Source: Albibacterium sp035514885
GTDB lineage: Bacteria; Bacteroidota; Bacteroidia; Sphingobacteriales; Sphingobacteriaceae
Direction: 5' to 3'
Length of the DNA: 64,000 nt
Assembly: GCF_035514885.1 (NCBI RefSeq)
Contig: NZ_DATJCH010000021.1
Location: 1-64,000 of the forward strand
The translations under genes were made by a program, and so were the position numbers. The notes beneath the pieces are model-generated. The model saw only the letters and a list, made by a program, of their open reading frames with translations, made no database searches and was not told where the DNA came from. This document shows, piece by piece, positions 53,303-61,756 of the stretch. Position 1 is the stretch's first letter. Every line of letters begins with the position of its first letter.

Positions 53303-55191
53303 AGTTCACACTCAATGGTTATCGTCGTGCCTTTGCCGGCTCGAGAATCAATAGTCATTTTTCCCTCCAGGTATTTTACTCTCATCTCAATGTTATTAAG
53401 ACCCATATTACGCTTGGTAGTATCCACATCAAAACCCTTACCATTATCCTCTACATCAATTAAGAGTAGTCCATCTTCCAATGTACATTGTAGTAAAATA
53501 TTTGTCGCCTCCGCATGACGGGTCGCATTATTCACCAATTCAAGCATGATATGGTACAAAATAAGCTGAATGTTTTTATCCGTAATATCGGATAAGTCAT
53601 TGCAATAAAAAGAGATTTGCGTTTCATCCGTATTAACCGACTGGCAGAAATCTCTCAATGCATCTTCCAGGCCATACTTCATCAAATTTTCCGGAATCAG
53701 GTTTCGGGCTGTCCTCCTTAGTTCCGTAAGAACCGTGTCTAGTTGGCCAACAATCTTCAATAGATCCTCATCGCCCATTAGTCGGGTTTTGGCATCCAGC
53801 TTCATTTTGATGCCGGTTATCATGCCTCCCAAACCATCGTGCAGGTCGCGGGCGAGGCGTAAACGTTCTTGTTCCTCACCTTTCATTAAAGCCTTGGATA
53901 CCTCAATTTCTCGTTGCTGCTCAAGCGAAAGAACCTGTTGCTGACTCCTCTTTTTTCTTTGCTTCAGCGCATAAATAAAGATGGAGCTTAATAAAGCAAT
54001 AAATGCAATACTGCTCCAAAGCAACATATACTCTATTTTTCGCTTGTTCTGCAAGTTCAATATTTCCTTTTCCTTTTCAGACATTCTATATTGAGCTTCC
54101 ATGTTAGCAATCTGCGATCTGATATTCTCCGCATATACGCTATCGTTCAATACCCGATGCTCTTCAAGAAGTTCATACGCTCGTTGGTAATTACCCAAGG
54201 CATTGTGCGTATCGGCAAGTTCAATTAAAAAAGATAGTCGGTTTTTAGTTAATCCCTCATATTTTTTATTGTCGAGAAGGCTTTCCAGTTCTTCTTTTGC
54301 TGCCTGCAAGTTCCCTTGTAATTTGTATAGCTGATATTTCTCGTAGTGAAGTCTAAGCAGATCGTAATCTGCGTTTAGTTTTGTTGCACGGATAATACCC
54401 TCGTTGATGCTCGCCAGCGAACTGTCCGGCTCATTGGCTGCACGATGATAGATGGATTTAACTATATAAAAGAAAGCCGCAAATTTCGATTCTGGTAAGT
54501 GTTTAAGAAAGCTTTGTGCTTTGTTCAATGCCTCTTTCGCTTTAACCAAGTCGTCCTGGTACAATAGAGATTGCGACATATTGATGTACGCATTCATTAA
54601 ATGCTCTCCATTATTTTCTTCAGTACTTAATACGTCAATAGCTTGCTGATAGTAGTCGATTGATTTATCATATGCTTTATGATTATGGAAAATCATTCCA
54701 ACATCGGAAAGGTAAGCCGACAGCAGTTCTTTATTACCCGATTCTTGGGCATAAGGGATGCAGTACTTTAGCGTAATATCCAGGAAAGATTTATCCTTTC
54801 CTTTCAGTTGGTCAAGTACAGCATAATTATGCCATACTCGGGCTTTATACTCATTCGCTTCAGGAGTGTTAAAAGGCTCTAATAGTCTTACACTCTGCAT
54901 ATAGAGCATTTGGCTGCGTTCAATATCATGATCAAAGTAAATACCGGCTTCATAATAGACAGCAAGAGCTTGCAGAAAATCGTTTTTATTAGACAGTGCT
55001 TTTGCTTCGTTTAGGAATTGTATCGCCTTGCTGCTATCTGTATAAGACCAATGATCACTAATCTCAAACAGCAGTCGTGCTTTTTTAGTGACAGATTTTT
55101 CTTTAGCGGCCAAGTTTTGAAGGCTGTCAATTTCTTGTGCCGCGGCGCTTAAGCAGCTAAAAATGAATATGAAAATAAGAAATCTCGTCAA
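53299..55191 (-). CDS. TPR-containing sensor histidine kinase (HisKA_3 type)
   Basis: A 630-residue sensor kinase. Signal peptide (~1-18, AAAQ), a periplasmic TPR domain (~25-380), one transmembrane helix (~392-412), then the dimerisation helix with the phospho-His in RLARDLHDGLGGMITGIK and a HATPase domain (NNATRHAEATNI, VEDNGKGFD). The signal-sensing part is the TPR array. The start is TTG at 55191, which directly precedes the signal peptide; no ATG is available there. The partner is the NarL-type regulator that overlaps its 3' end. Confidence 0.93.
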   Translation of the reverse strand: MTRFLIFIFIFSCLSAAAQEIDSLQNLAAKEKSVTKKARLLFEISDHWSYTDSSKAIQFLNEAKALSNKNDFLQALAVYYEAGIYFDHDIERSQMLYMQSVRLLEPFNTPEANEYKARVWHNYAVLDQLKGKDKSFLDITLKYCIPYAQESGNKELLSAYLSDVGMIFHNHKAYDKSIDYYQQAIDVLSTEENNGEHLMNAYINMSQSLLYQDDLVKAKEALNKAQSFLKHLPESKFAAFFYIVKSIYHRAANEPDSSLASINEGIIRATKLNADYDLLRLHYEKYQLYKLQGNLQAAKEELESLLDNKKYEGLTKNRLSFLIELADTHNALGNYQRAYELLEEHRVLNDSVYAENIRSQIANMEAQYRMSEKEKEILNLQNKRKIEYMLLWSSIAFIALLSSIFIYALKQRKKRSQQQVLSLEQQREIEVSKALMKGEEQERLRLARDLHDGLGGMITGIKMKLDAKTRLMGDEDLLKIVGQLDTVLTELRRTARNLIPENLMKYGLEDALRDFCQSVNTDETQISFYCNDLSDITDKNIQLILYHIMLELVNNATRHAEATNILLQCTLEDGLLLIDVEDNGKGFDVDTTKRNMGLNNIEMRVKYLEGKMTIDSRAGKGTTITIECEL

Positions 55192-55377
55192 AATAGAAAC
55201 CTGTTTATCCAGTAAATTTAGGAACGTTTTTTAATAAGCGTACCATTAGAACTAAAAATACCCTAAAAGCGGTAGAAGGAATTCCTTAATTAGGAGGATT
55301 GTAGTGATGCGAAGCTCGTGTTAATTTTGTTAGAACATTTTGATAACAAATAAATAAACACTTTAACTATTTTAATC

Positions 55378-55857
55378 ATGAAAAAATTAAAACTCACTTA
55401 TGTATTAACCGCGATATTTTGCTCAAGCATTTTATTGTTCTCAACAAATGCACAAGCACAATATAAAACCGGAGCAGGCCTTTTAATTGATGTGGGAGAT
55501 GGTACAACACTTGTGGGTCCGCATATAAAGAATTTCTTTACAGCAAATCATGGTGGGGAAGCTGCACTTCTTTTTGGAAGTGATTTAACGGTATTGCAGG
55601 CTCAATATCAATATCATCAAAGCATTGCTAATGCAGATGGTTTGCAATGGTATCTTGGTGCTGGACCTTCATTTATTTTTGCCGAGAATTCAGATACAGA
55701 AGTATCCCTTGTATCCAGCTTGGGTTTAGATTATAAAATTACCAATGCTCCTCTGGCCCTGTCTTTTGATTGGCGACCAAGAATGATATTCTACGACGGT
55801 GACAGTGAATTTATGCCCGGGCGTTTTGGAATTGGTTTGCGATTTGTCTTTAAATAG
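55378..55857 (+). CDS. Small outer membrane beta-barrel protein
   Basis: A 159-residue exported protein with a signal peptide (~1-27, NAQAQ). The mature part has alternating hydrophobic strands (GAGLLIDVGDGTTLVGPHIK, LSFDWRPRMIFYDGDSEF) and ends in the aromatic FGIGLRFVFK, the signature of an eight-strand OmpW/OprF-like outer membrane barrel. I cannot assign a function. It is divergent from the histidine kinase gene and has its own terminator. Confidence 0.8.
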   Translation: MKKLKLTYVLTAIFCSSILLFSTNAQAQYKTGAGLLIDVGDGTTLVGPHIKNFFTANHGGEAALLFGSDLTVLQAQYQYHQSIANADGLQWYLGAGPSFIFAENSDTEVSLVSSLGLDYKITNAPLALSFDWRPRMIFYDGDSEFMPGRFGIGLRFVFK

Positions 55858-55882
55858 TATCTACAAAAGGCCATAGTGCAAG

Positions 55883-55919
55883 AATGCTGTGAGATGTTAT
55901 TATTCTCACAGCATTTTAG
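55883..55919 (+). terminator. Terminator of the outer membrane barrel gene
   Basis: A perfect 12-bp stem (55883-55894 with 55904-55915) with a 9-nt loop and a short T stretch, 25 bp past the stop. The weak T run may allow it to act in both directions. Confidence 0.75.
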
Positions 55920-55944
55920 CTATATATACTTCTGAATGTTTGAA

Positions 55945-56385
55945 TTATAGATGATCAATTGATTTATGATCAACCGCATTCTTCTCTCCATCTAGAGAAA
56001 CAAATGTATTGCATGCAATTTCAAGGATGTTACCTTCTACATCCTCAAAGTAAAAAAACAATCCGCCAAAGGGTGGTGCTGTAGGTTCGTTTAATAGTTT
56101 CACTCCTTTAGCTTTAAGCTGTTTGTATAATTCCCGTACCTCACTTTCTGTCGAAACATTATAGCCAAAGGTAAGTCCCCGAAAACCACTTCCATCTGGA
56201 TTAACGCCTATAAAGTTTGCTAAATCCTTTCTTTTGCCGATACTAAACAAAAAGCCATTCATTTTATAAAAGACAATATCTTTATTTTCGGCAATTGGTC
56301 TCCACCCCAAAGTATCTTCGTAGAAATTTCTCATAGAAGCCAGGTCGTCTGCTCCGATAGATAGTACACTTAGTCTTTGTTCCAT
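55945..56385 (-). CDS. VOC-family (glyoxalase-like) protein
   Basis: A 146-residue vicinal-oxygen-chelate protein. It begins LSIGADDLASMRNFYEDTLGWRP and ends with the paired beta-alpha-beta motif GLFFYFEDVEGNILEIACN, where the final Glu is a usual metal ligand. It is a bleomycin-resistance/dioxygenase-like small fold; substrate unknown. Isolated gene, with no operon partner on its strand. Confidence 0.87.
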   Translation of the reverse strand: MEQRLSVLSIGADDLASMRNFYEDTLGWRPIAENKDIVFYKMNGFLFSIGKRKDLANFIGVNPDGSGFRGLTFGYNVSTESEVRELYKQLKAKGVKLLNEPTAPPFGGLFFYFEDVEGNILEIACNTFVSLDGEKNAVDHKSIDHL

Positions 56386-56589
56386 ATGTAAATCATTTTG
56401 TTTAGTTAATTGACTTTAAAAGGTAATACTTTCCACTAAATTTTGCAAACATACCCATTGGCAGACTATATTATCTTGGCGTTATTACCCCTTTAGATTG
56501 TCGCAATAAGACAGTTGCTTTAATTATTCATTGATGTAAATTTACTAAGCAAACCTAATTAGAATAGGGGTGTTTAAAATTATAAAATT

Positions 56590-57087
56590 ATGGAAACGAA
56601 GACAGCTAGTAGTAGAATAGAAGGGTTATTGACATTGTTTGATATGCAGACAACCTTTTTTGAAAGAGCTATTGATGGAATAACTGAAGAAGATGCTTAT
56701 AAGCGTTTAAATACTAAGGCAAACCATATTGCATGGCTTAGCGGTTCATTGGTACAACAACGCTTTTTGATGACCTCAGAAACCAATCCCGGATTGAAAC
56801 AAACTGGAGATGAACTATTCAAAGACAATAAGGGGATTCAAGACGATGCGAAATATCCAACTCTTGCTGAGTATTTAAAAGACTGGAGGATGATTAGTCC
56901 GATAGCCAGGGAAGCACTTGTTATGATTGATGATAAAAAGCTCGATAGCGAAATGGATATGGGTTTTATGAAAATGACATATTATGAGTTAATAGCTTTT
57001 ACCATCTATCGTGAAGCAAGCATCATAGGACAACTTGCCTTATGGCGAAGATTGTTAGATTATCCGGCTTTGAAATACGACGATTAG
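56590..57087 (+). CDS. DinB-family protein
   Basis: A 165-residue DinB-superfamily protein. The helices TLFDMQTTFFERAIDGITEED, NHIAWLSGSLVQQRFLM and YYELIAFTIYREASIIGQLALW align with the family, although the last metal-binding His of the HxxxH motif seems replaced (YREASIIGQL), so metal binding may be lost. It lies between the VOC and AhpD-like genes but with gaps of ~200 bp, so it is probably separately transcribed. Confidence 0.75.
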   Translation: METKTASSRIEGLLTLFDMQTTFFERAIDGITEEDAYKRLNTKANHIAWLSGSLVQQRFLMTSETNPGLKQTGDELFKDNKGIQDDAKYPTLAEYLKDWRMISPIAREALVMIDDKKLDSEMDMGFMKMTYYELIAFTIYREASIIGQLALWRRLLDYPALKYDD

Positions 57088-57284
57088 GGTTGTGTAAATA
57101 TAGAATCAGATACTTTTGGATTTGGATAGTTTTTGCAGCATCATCAATGATAACAAGCCAGTCACTTTCTCTTTTCTAATGCTCCCTTAATTGTCATAGT
57201 AATATACGATTCTTTCATTTCTGCCAATGGTATAATTGATAATGATTAAATTGTCTGTATTCAATAAATAAAAACCTCGATATC

Positions 57285-57620
57285 ATGAGTCAAAATGAAT
57301 TGTTTCCGACACCAAGTTTAAAGACCAATGAAAAGAGAGCAGAACTTGCTCCTGCCAGTATGGAAGCCTGGCGTAACTTTAGTAGAACAGTTTTTCAAGA
57401 AGGAGCCCTTCCAGAAAAAACAAAGCAGTTAATTGCAATTGCTGTAGCTCATGTAACCCAATGTCCTTATTGCATTCGTAGCCATACGAAGCAAGCCATT
57501 AACAAGGGAGCCACTCAACAGGAAATTATGGAAGCCATTTGGGTAGCTTCAGAAATGCGCGCGGGAGCTGCCGTAGCACATTCGGCATTAGCCATCGATG
57601 AAATGGGAGATGACAAATAA
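57285..57620 (+). CDS. Carboxymuconolactone decarboxylase / AhpD-like protein
   Basis: A 111-residue helical protein of the CMD/AhpD family. The redox motif is CPYCIRSHTKQA (Cys60, Cys63 and His67), the AhpD pattern for peroxidase or alkylhydroperoxidase activity. The remainder (GATQQEIMEAIWVASEMRAGAA) is typical of the compact family. It likely acts in peroxide or aldehyde detoxification; the actual partner is unknown. It is followed by a repeat-rich gap before the Old Yellow Enzyme gene. Confidence 0.9.
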   Translation: MSQNELFPTPSLKTNEKRAELAPASMEAWRNFSRTVFQEGALPEKTKQLIAIAVAHVTQCPYCIRSHTKQAINKGATQQEIMEAIWVASEMRAGAAVAHSALAIDEMGDDK

Positions 57621-57649
57621 AGGTAACTAGTACGTACCTGCTAAGGGAC

Positions 57650-57840
57650 TCGTCCGACATTCATGAAAACTTAGTGAATAATTGCAGTGTATATATACGC
57701 TATTTTGCCTTAAAAAGCGTAGACATAGCACTGTAATAACATATGAAGAACACTGGTATGTATTACAAGGTCTGTTCATGTGTCGAACATGGTTCGGGCA
57801 TGGTAATGTCAAAAAGGTATCACGATTGTCGGATATGACT
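57650..57840. repeat. Non-coding gap with CATG/GTTCG repeats and distant inverted arms
   Basis: The gap between the AhpD-like and OYE genes carries short related words (GTTCATG, TCGAACATG, GTTCGGGCATG at 57774-57802) and an inverted pair TCCGACA (57653-57659) / TGTCGGA (57827-57833). The word GTTCGGACATG also occurs in the gap after trxA (18982-18992). No gene is visible. Confidence 0.5.
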
Positions 57841-57867
57841 ATTTATTTGCCTTAAGTGGTTATTTTA

Positions 57868-57886
57868 ATCCTATAATTGATAGGAT
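57868..57886. promoter_or_regulatory. Palindrome upstream of the Old Yellow Enzyme gene
   Basis: ATCCTAT-AATTG-ATAGGAT, perfect 7-bp arms with a 5-bp spacer, 26 bp before the start codon. It is a candidate operator; no regulator gene is adjacent. Confidence 0.5.
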
Positions 57887-57911
57887 ATTTACATTATTAA
57901 ATATAACTGAT

Positions 57912-58973
57912 ATGAATAAGATTTTAACACCTTACGCAAAGGGCGGACTGAGCCTTAAGAATCATTTAGTAATGGCACCCATGACTCGTAGCAGAGCTAT
58001 CGGTAATATCCCAAATGCATTAATGGCAGAGTATTATTCGCAGCGTAATGGAGCAGGATTAATTATTACAGAAGGAACGGCACCCTTGCCTGAAGGATTG
58101 GGTTATGCACGCATACCAGGCATCTTCTCTCAAGCTCAAATAGAAGGTTGGAAACAAGTAACAGAAGCTGTACATAAGAACGGCACTAAGATATTTTTGC
58201 AGTTAATGCATGTCGGCCGGATTGGTCATAAAGATAATTTGCCTGATGGGGTTGATTTGATCGGTGCTTCTGATATCAGAGCTGCCGGCCAGATGTTTAC
58301 AGATACATCGGGAATGCAGGATCATTCAGAACCTCGTGCTTTGACAACTGAAGAGGTGAAGGAGCTGATAGACGGATTCGTTAAAGCAGCACAGAACGCC
58401 ATTGAAGCTGGTTTTGATGGCGTGGAACTTCATGGTGCAAATGGTTACTTGATAGAGCAGTTTCTAAATCCGAATGTAAATACACGTACTGACGAATTTG
58501 GAGGCAGCGTAAAAGGACGTTCGAAATTGGCGATAGAGCTAGCAAAAAATATAGCAGCAGTCATTGGAAAGGAGAGGGTGGGCATTCGTTTTTCTCCCTA
58601 TTTAACCTTAGGCGATTTGCAGCCTTATGATGAAGTTCAGGAGACTTATGCATACTTGGCTCAAGAGCTTGATAAGATTGGCATAGCGTATATTCATGTA
58701 GGCCTTGGAGCTCAAACATCTCAAGAGACATTGGATGCAATTCGTACTTCCTTTAAAGGGACGATTATTCAGTGTAACGGACTTACTCCATCCAGTGCGG
58801 AAGCTGCGTTAAATAATGGTTTTGCGGATATTGTTGCTTTTGGAAGAGCATTTTTAGCCAATCCGGATCTTGATAAACGGATAGCTGTGGGTGCTGATTT
58901 GAATGAACCTGATTATGCAAGTTTGTATACGCCAGATTCTAAGGGATATACGGATTATCCGGTGTTGGTTTAA
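57912..58973 (+). CDS. Old Yellow Enzyme-family alkene reductase
   Basis: A 353-residue FMN-dependent ene-reductase (NemA/OYE type) that reduces activated C=C bonds and some nitro-compounds with NAD(P)H. The N-terminal TIM-barrel motif is LVMAPMTRSRA, the substrate-binding pair is in GVELHGANGYLIEQFLNP, and phosphate-binding residues are in DIVAFGRAFLANPDL. Length is normal. A palindromic site upstream suggests inducible control by electrophiles. It is the last chromosomal gene before tRNA-Pro and the mobile element. Confidence 0.93.
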   Translation: MNKILTPYAKGGLSLKNHLVMAPMTRSRAIGNIPNALMAEYYSQRNGAGLIITEGTAPLPEGLGYARIPGIFSQAQIEGWKQVTEAVHKNGTKIFLQLMHVGRIGHKDNLPDGVDLIGASDIRAAGQMFTDTSGMQDHSEPRALTTEEVKELIDGFVKAAQNAIEAGFDGVELHGANGYLIEQFLNPNVNTRTDEFGGSVKGRSKLAIELAKNIAAVIGKERVGIRFSPYLTLGDLQPYDEVQETYAYLAQELDKIGIAYIHVGLGAQTSQETLDAIRTSFKGTIIQCNGLTPSSAEAALNNGFADIVAFGRAFLANPDLDKRIAVGADLNEPDYASLYTPDSKGYTDYPVLV

Positions 58974-59042
58974 TGCAATAATGTTGGCGTAAAGCATGAA
59001 TAGGGCAATTTTGAACTATTTTCAAATAAATTTTATAATTAT

Positions 59043-59072
59043 TTGGTAATTCAAATTTACTTCTTACATTTG
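59043..59072 (+). promoter_or_regulatory. Promoter of tRNA-Pro
   Basis: TTG at 59043-59045 and TACATTTG at 59065-59072, spacer 19 bp, 18 bp before the tRNA 5' end. Confidence 0.75.
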
Positions 59073-59090
59073 CACACCCGCTAGGGAATT

Positions 59091-59167
59091 CGGGGTGTAG
59101 CGTAGCCCGGTATCGCGCCACATTTGGGATGTGGAGGTCGTAGGTTCGAATCCTGCCACCCCGACCA
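59091..59167 (+). tRNA. tRNA-Pro (anticodon TGG), with encoded CCA
   Basis: The acceptor stem CGGGGTG (59091-59097) pairs with CACCCCG (59157-59163), discriminator A59164, and CCA is encoded at 59165-59167. The anticodon loop TTTGGGA gives TGG. The T arm has GGTTCGAATCC. The integrase gene starts ~290 bp downstream, so the 3' end of this tRNA is a probable attachment site. Confidence 0.95.
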
Positions 59168-59189
59168 CACTTACACTAAGTAAGGTCAG

Positions 59190-59224
59190 AAACCCTCAAA
59201 TTCTATGAATTTGAGGGTTTTTTG
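59190..59224 (+). terminator. Terminator of tRNA-Pro
   Basis: A 14-bp perfect stem (59190-59203 with 59207-59220), loop TAT, followed by TTT. Confidence 0.85.
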
Positions 59225-59267
59225 TTTTATATCATATCAAGAAACCCCAAAGAATATCAAGGTAAAT

Positions 59268-59312
59268 GTGAGTTAAACGGTGAGTCATTTTAAGTTTTAA
59301 ATTTACTCACCG
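59268..59312. repeat. GTGAGT direct and inverted repeats near the element end
   Basis: Three copies of a GTGAGT word: direct at 59268-59273 and 59280-59285, inverted (ACTCAC) at 59305-59310. The outer two form CGGTGAGT/ACTCACCG arms. The spacing and position next to the tRNA and integrase resemble arm-type integrase or excisionase sites. Confidence 0.45.
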
Positions 59313-59455
59313 AATAGCTTATAAATAGCTGTAAATCATTTATTTAAGACATTTATTTTGATGCTATTTATAATTGTTTGACTTCTTCACTTCATTCCTT
59401 CTATCGATCGGAATGTGAGAATTGCTCCAAAGTGTATGAGTTGAACATAAAATAA

Positions 59456-60697
59456 ATGGATATGAAAAGTAAAAACACCTTTGGGATTCAATTCGTGTTG
59501 CGGTTACCCAAGAACAAGAAAGACGAGATGGCTGTTGTTTATGCAAGAATTACAGTAAACGGTCGCAGAGCTGAAATTTCCTTAAAAAGTAAAGTGTCAA
59601 TTAATAATTGGGATGAAGCAAAAGGAAGAGCAAAAGGAAAGCGAGAAGAAATCATAAAATTGAACAGCCACATGGAGCAAGTGCGCTCGTTAATTTTTGA
59701 TGTTTACCAAGAATTGATACAGCAGAAAAAATCGGTTTCCGTGGATGCCGTTAAAGCCAAGTACCTTGGTGAAGATATAGAAGAAACGATGACTTTATTA
59801 AAGGTTATTGAATATCATAGGCAAGTTGCAGCTACAAAACTTGCACCAGGTACCATGAAGAATTATCATACTACTGAAAGTTATCTCAAAAAGTTTATTA
59901 AACATCAATATCGTAAAAACGATATAATGCTGGAAGAACTCAATTATAAGTTCATTCTTGATTTCGAAAATTTCCTCATTAATTATGAGTCGACCGATCA
60001 TCACAAATCCCTTAATAATAATGGGGTGATGAAACATATGGAACGTTTACGCAAAATGGTAAATATGGCTGTTATGATGGACTGGTTAGACAAGGATCCA
60101 TTCTCCAAGTATAAGCTCCATTTCGATAAAGTAGAACGAGGTCACCTCTCTAAAGAGGAATTAAAGGTATTGAGTGAAAAATACTTTAAAATCGAACGAT
60201 TACAAGCTGTACTTGATATGTTCCTGTTTAGTTGTTATACAGGGCTTGCTTATATAGATATATTCAATCTAACCAAAGAGAACATAATTAAGGGGATAGA
60301 TAGTAGAGATTGGCTTAAAACTAATCGACAAAAAACGAATACAATAGTTAAGGTTCCTCTTTTGCCAGAGGCAGTGAACTTGATTAAGAAATATAATGAC
60401 CACCCTGTAGCGGTTGGAAAAGGTACCCTTTTCCCAGTTATTTCTAATCAACGAATGAATGGCTACTTAAAGGAGATTGCTGAAATCTGTGGAATAGATA
60501 AGAATTTTACCTTTCACCTTGCAAGGCATACTTTCGCTACAACTGTGACTTTGAGTAATGGTGTACCGATAGAATCAGTAAGCAAAATGCTGGGACACAC
60601 TTCTATACGTACCACTCAGATTTATGCAAAGGTAGTGGAACATAAACTTAGCGAGGATATGCAAAATTTACGGAAAAGGATGGTTGCTAAAAATTGA
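59456..60697 (+). CDS. Tyrosine-type site-specific integrase (Bacteroidota ICE type)
   Basis: A 413-residue recombinase. The N-terminal arm-binding domain (KNTFGIQFVLRLPKNKKDE) and a SAM-like core-binding domain (~110-215) precede the catalytic part. Catalytic residues: the first box reads SCYTGLAYIDIFNLT, with Ala where most enzymes have Arg; then HLARHTFAT (His/Arg) and GHTSIRTTQIYAKV (His and nucleophile Tyr). The missing first Arg is known in CTnDOT-type integrases. It would move the element into the adjacent tRNA-Pro. Confidence 0.92.
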   Translation: MDMKSKNTFGIQFVLRLPKNKKDEMAVVYARITVNGRRAEISLKSKVSINNWDEAKGRAKGKREEIIKLNSHMEQVRSLIFDVYQELIQQKKSVSVDAVKAKYLGEDIEETMTLLKVIEYHRQVAATKLAPGTMKNYHTTESYLKKFIKHQYRKNDIMLEELNYKFILDFENFLINYESTDHHKSLNNNGVMKHMERLRKMVNMAVMMDWLDKDPFSKYKLHFDKVERGHLSKEELKVLSEKYFKIERLQAVLDMFLFSCYTGLAYIDIFNLTKENIIKGIDSRDWLKTNRQKTNTIVKVPLLPEAVNLIKKYNDHPVAVGKGTLFPVISNQRMNGYLKEIAEICGIDKNFTFHLARHTFATTVTLSNGVPIESVSKMLGHTSIRTTQIYAKVVEHKLSEDMQNLRKRMVAKN

Positions 60698-60869
60698 TTT
60701 GCAGATGTTAAGCTGCCTTTTAGGGCCAAAGGCTACCAATAGGTGCCATATTATGATGTTCAGTTTAAAAGTTTTGTTCATTTGGATTCATTATGGCATG
60801 ATTTAGTATTAAGTACTTGTCTTTTGCCTTCGTGATGAAAATTGGATTTTAATAAAAAAAAGAGAACAC

Positions 60870-61145
60870 ATGAAAGTTGAGCTTATTACATGGGAAGATT
60901 TGGAGAACTTTAAAAAGGAACTTTTGCAAGAAATTAGAAGAAATACAGCGCACCCTAGAAAACCAGGACAAGAACCAAAGGAATGGTTGAAAAGCTATGA
61001 GGTGCGAAAATTATTAGGGATTTCGGCAGGTACACTCCAAAACCTTCGATTAAATGAAACATTGCCCTATACAAAAATAGGTGGATTGATGTATTATCGC
61101 TATGAAGATATTAGGAAATTAATGGATGGAGTTGATAGAAGTTAG
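60870..61145 (+). CDS. Small helix-turn-helix protein (excisionase-like)
   Basis: A 91-residue DNA-binding protein of the helix-turn-helix-17/MerR-like group. The HTH lies at ~35-80 (WLKSYEVRKLLGISAGTLQ, IGGLMYYRYEDIRKLM). This type is common near integrases of Bacteroidota conjugative transposons and may act as an excisionase or regulator; no function is proven. It lies 172 bp downstream of the integrase gene and is followed by a strong terminator. Confidence 0.82.
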   Translation: MKVELITWEDLENFKKELLQEIRRNTAHPRKPGQEPKEWLKSYEVRKLLGISAGTLQNLRLNETLPYTKIGGLMYYRYEDIRKLMDGVDRS

Positions 61146-61160
61146 AATATTAAGAAAGAT

Positions 61161-61193
61161 AAAAAAAGCAGGATTTCACGTCCTGCTTTTTTT
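61161..61193. terminator. Terminator after the HTH gene
   Basis: A perfect 13-bp stem (61161-61173 with 61181-61193), loop TTTCACG, with A run and T run on both sides, so it can work in both directions. Confidence 0.9.
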
Positions 61194-61288
61194 ATGCCCT
61201 TATTTTTAATCCTCAAAGCACATTTAATATTCCACTGCAAATTCATGGCGCATAAAATAGCTTTGATTGGACTTTTAGATAAAGAATA

Positions 61289-61332
61289 TTGAAGAAAACG
61301 CCTCTCGGTACCCAATTCAATATTTTCTTCAA
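61289..61332. repeat. Inverted repeat TTGAAGAAAA/TTTTCTTCAA
   Basis: Perfect 10-bp arms at 61289-61298 and 61323-61332 with a 24-bp loop. Confidence 0.8.
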
Positions 61333-61342
61333 AACCCTTTCT

Positions 61343-61362
61343 TATCGGTTCTTTAACCGATA
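61343..61362. repeat. Hairpin TATCGGTT/AACCGATA
   Basis: A perfect 8-bp stem with loop CTTT. Confidence 0.8.
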
Positions 61363-61383
61363 TACTTCAGAAAGATTTACTAA

Positions 61384-61408
61384 GCAGGATTTAGAGTTCC
61401 TGCCTTTT
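61384..61408 (+). terminator. Possible terminator with the GCAGGA/TCCTGC stem
   Basis: GCAGGA (61384-61389) pairs with TCCTGC (61398-61403), followed by CTTTTT. The same stem sequence occurs in the terminator at 61161-61193. Confidence 0.65.
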
Positions 61409-61426
61409 TCTACAACTATATTTTTT

Positions 61427-61489
61427 ATAGCCAAAGCACACTTACACACCCTGCACTTTTTCTGGCGTTGTAAAAGAGCTTTTGGCTAT
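61427..61489. repeat. Inverted repeat ATAGCCAAAGC/GCTTTTGGCTAT
   Basis: Arms at 61427-61437 and 61478-61489, perfect except for one extra T in the right arm, about 40 bp apart. Confidence 0.7.
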
Positions 61490-61645
61490 TTATGAAACAG
61501 AAATTTGAAAATGTACCTCCGATCTATTTTCTAATCACCTCCATTTTTCAAACTTCTCTTTTAGGCTTCTACAGCCTAGCATTATGCAATAAAAATTAGA
61601 ATAGAATATTTCCACAATCAACCGGTAAAAAGGCAGCCAATGTAC

Positions 61646-61756
61646 GGCGGTCACCCCTCGCTCATATCCAGCCAAAAGACTACGGCATAAGCGGTTTCCT
61701 CCCTGAAGGTGCCCTCCAATTATTCCGTTTCCTTTTGGCTTTTCAATTTGACCGCC
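61646..61756. repeat. Nested inverted repeats upstream of ssb
   Basis: Outer arms GGCGGTCA/TGACCGCC (61646-61653, 61749-61756) enclose inner arms AGCCAAAAG/CTTTTGGCT (61670-61678, 61732-61740). The whole can fold into one ~110-nt structure. Confidence 0.7.

Noticed and set aside
61289..61495. 68-codon plus-strand frame in the non-coding part of the element
   Set aside because: It begins at a TTG inside an inverted repeat and runs through three further hairpins and a possible terminator; no recognisable protein.
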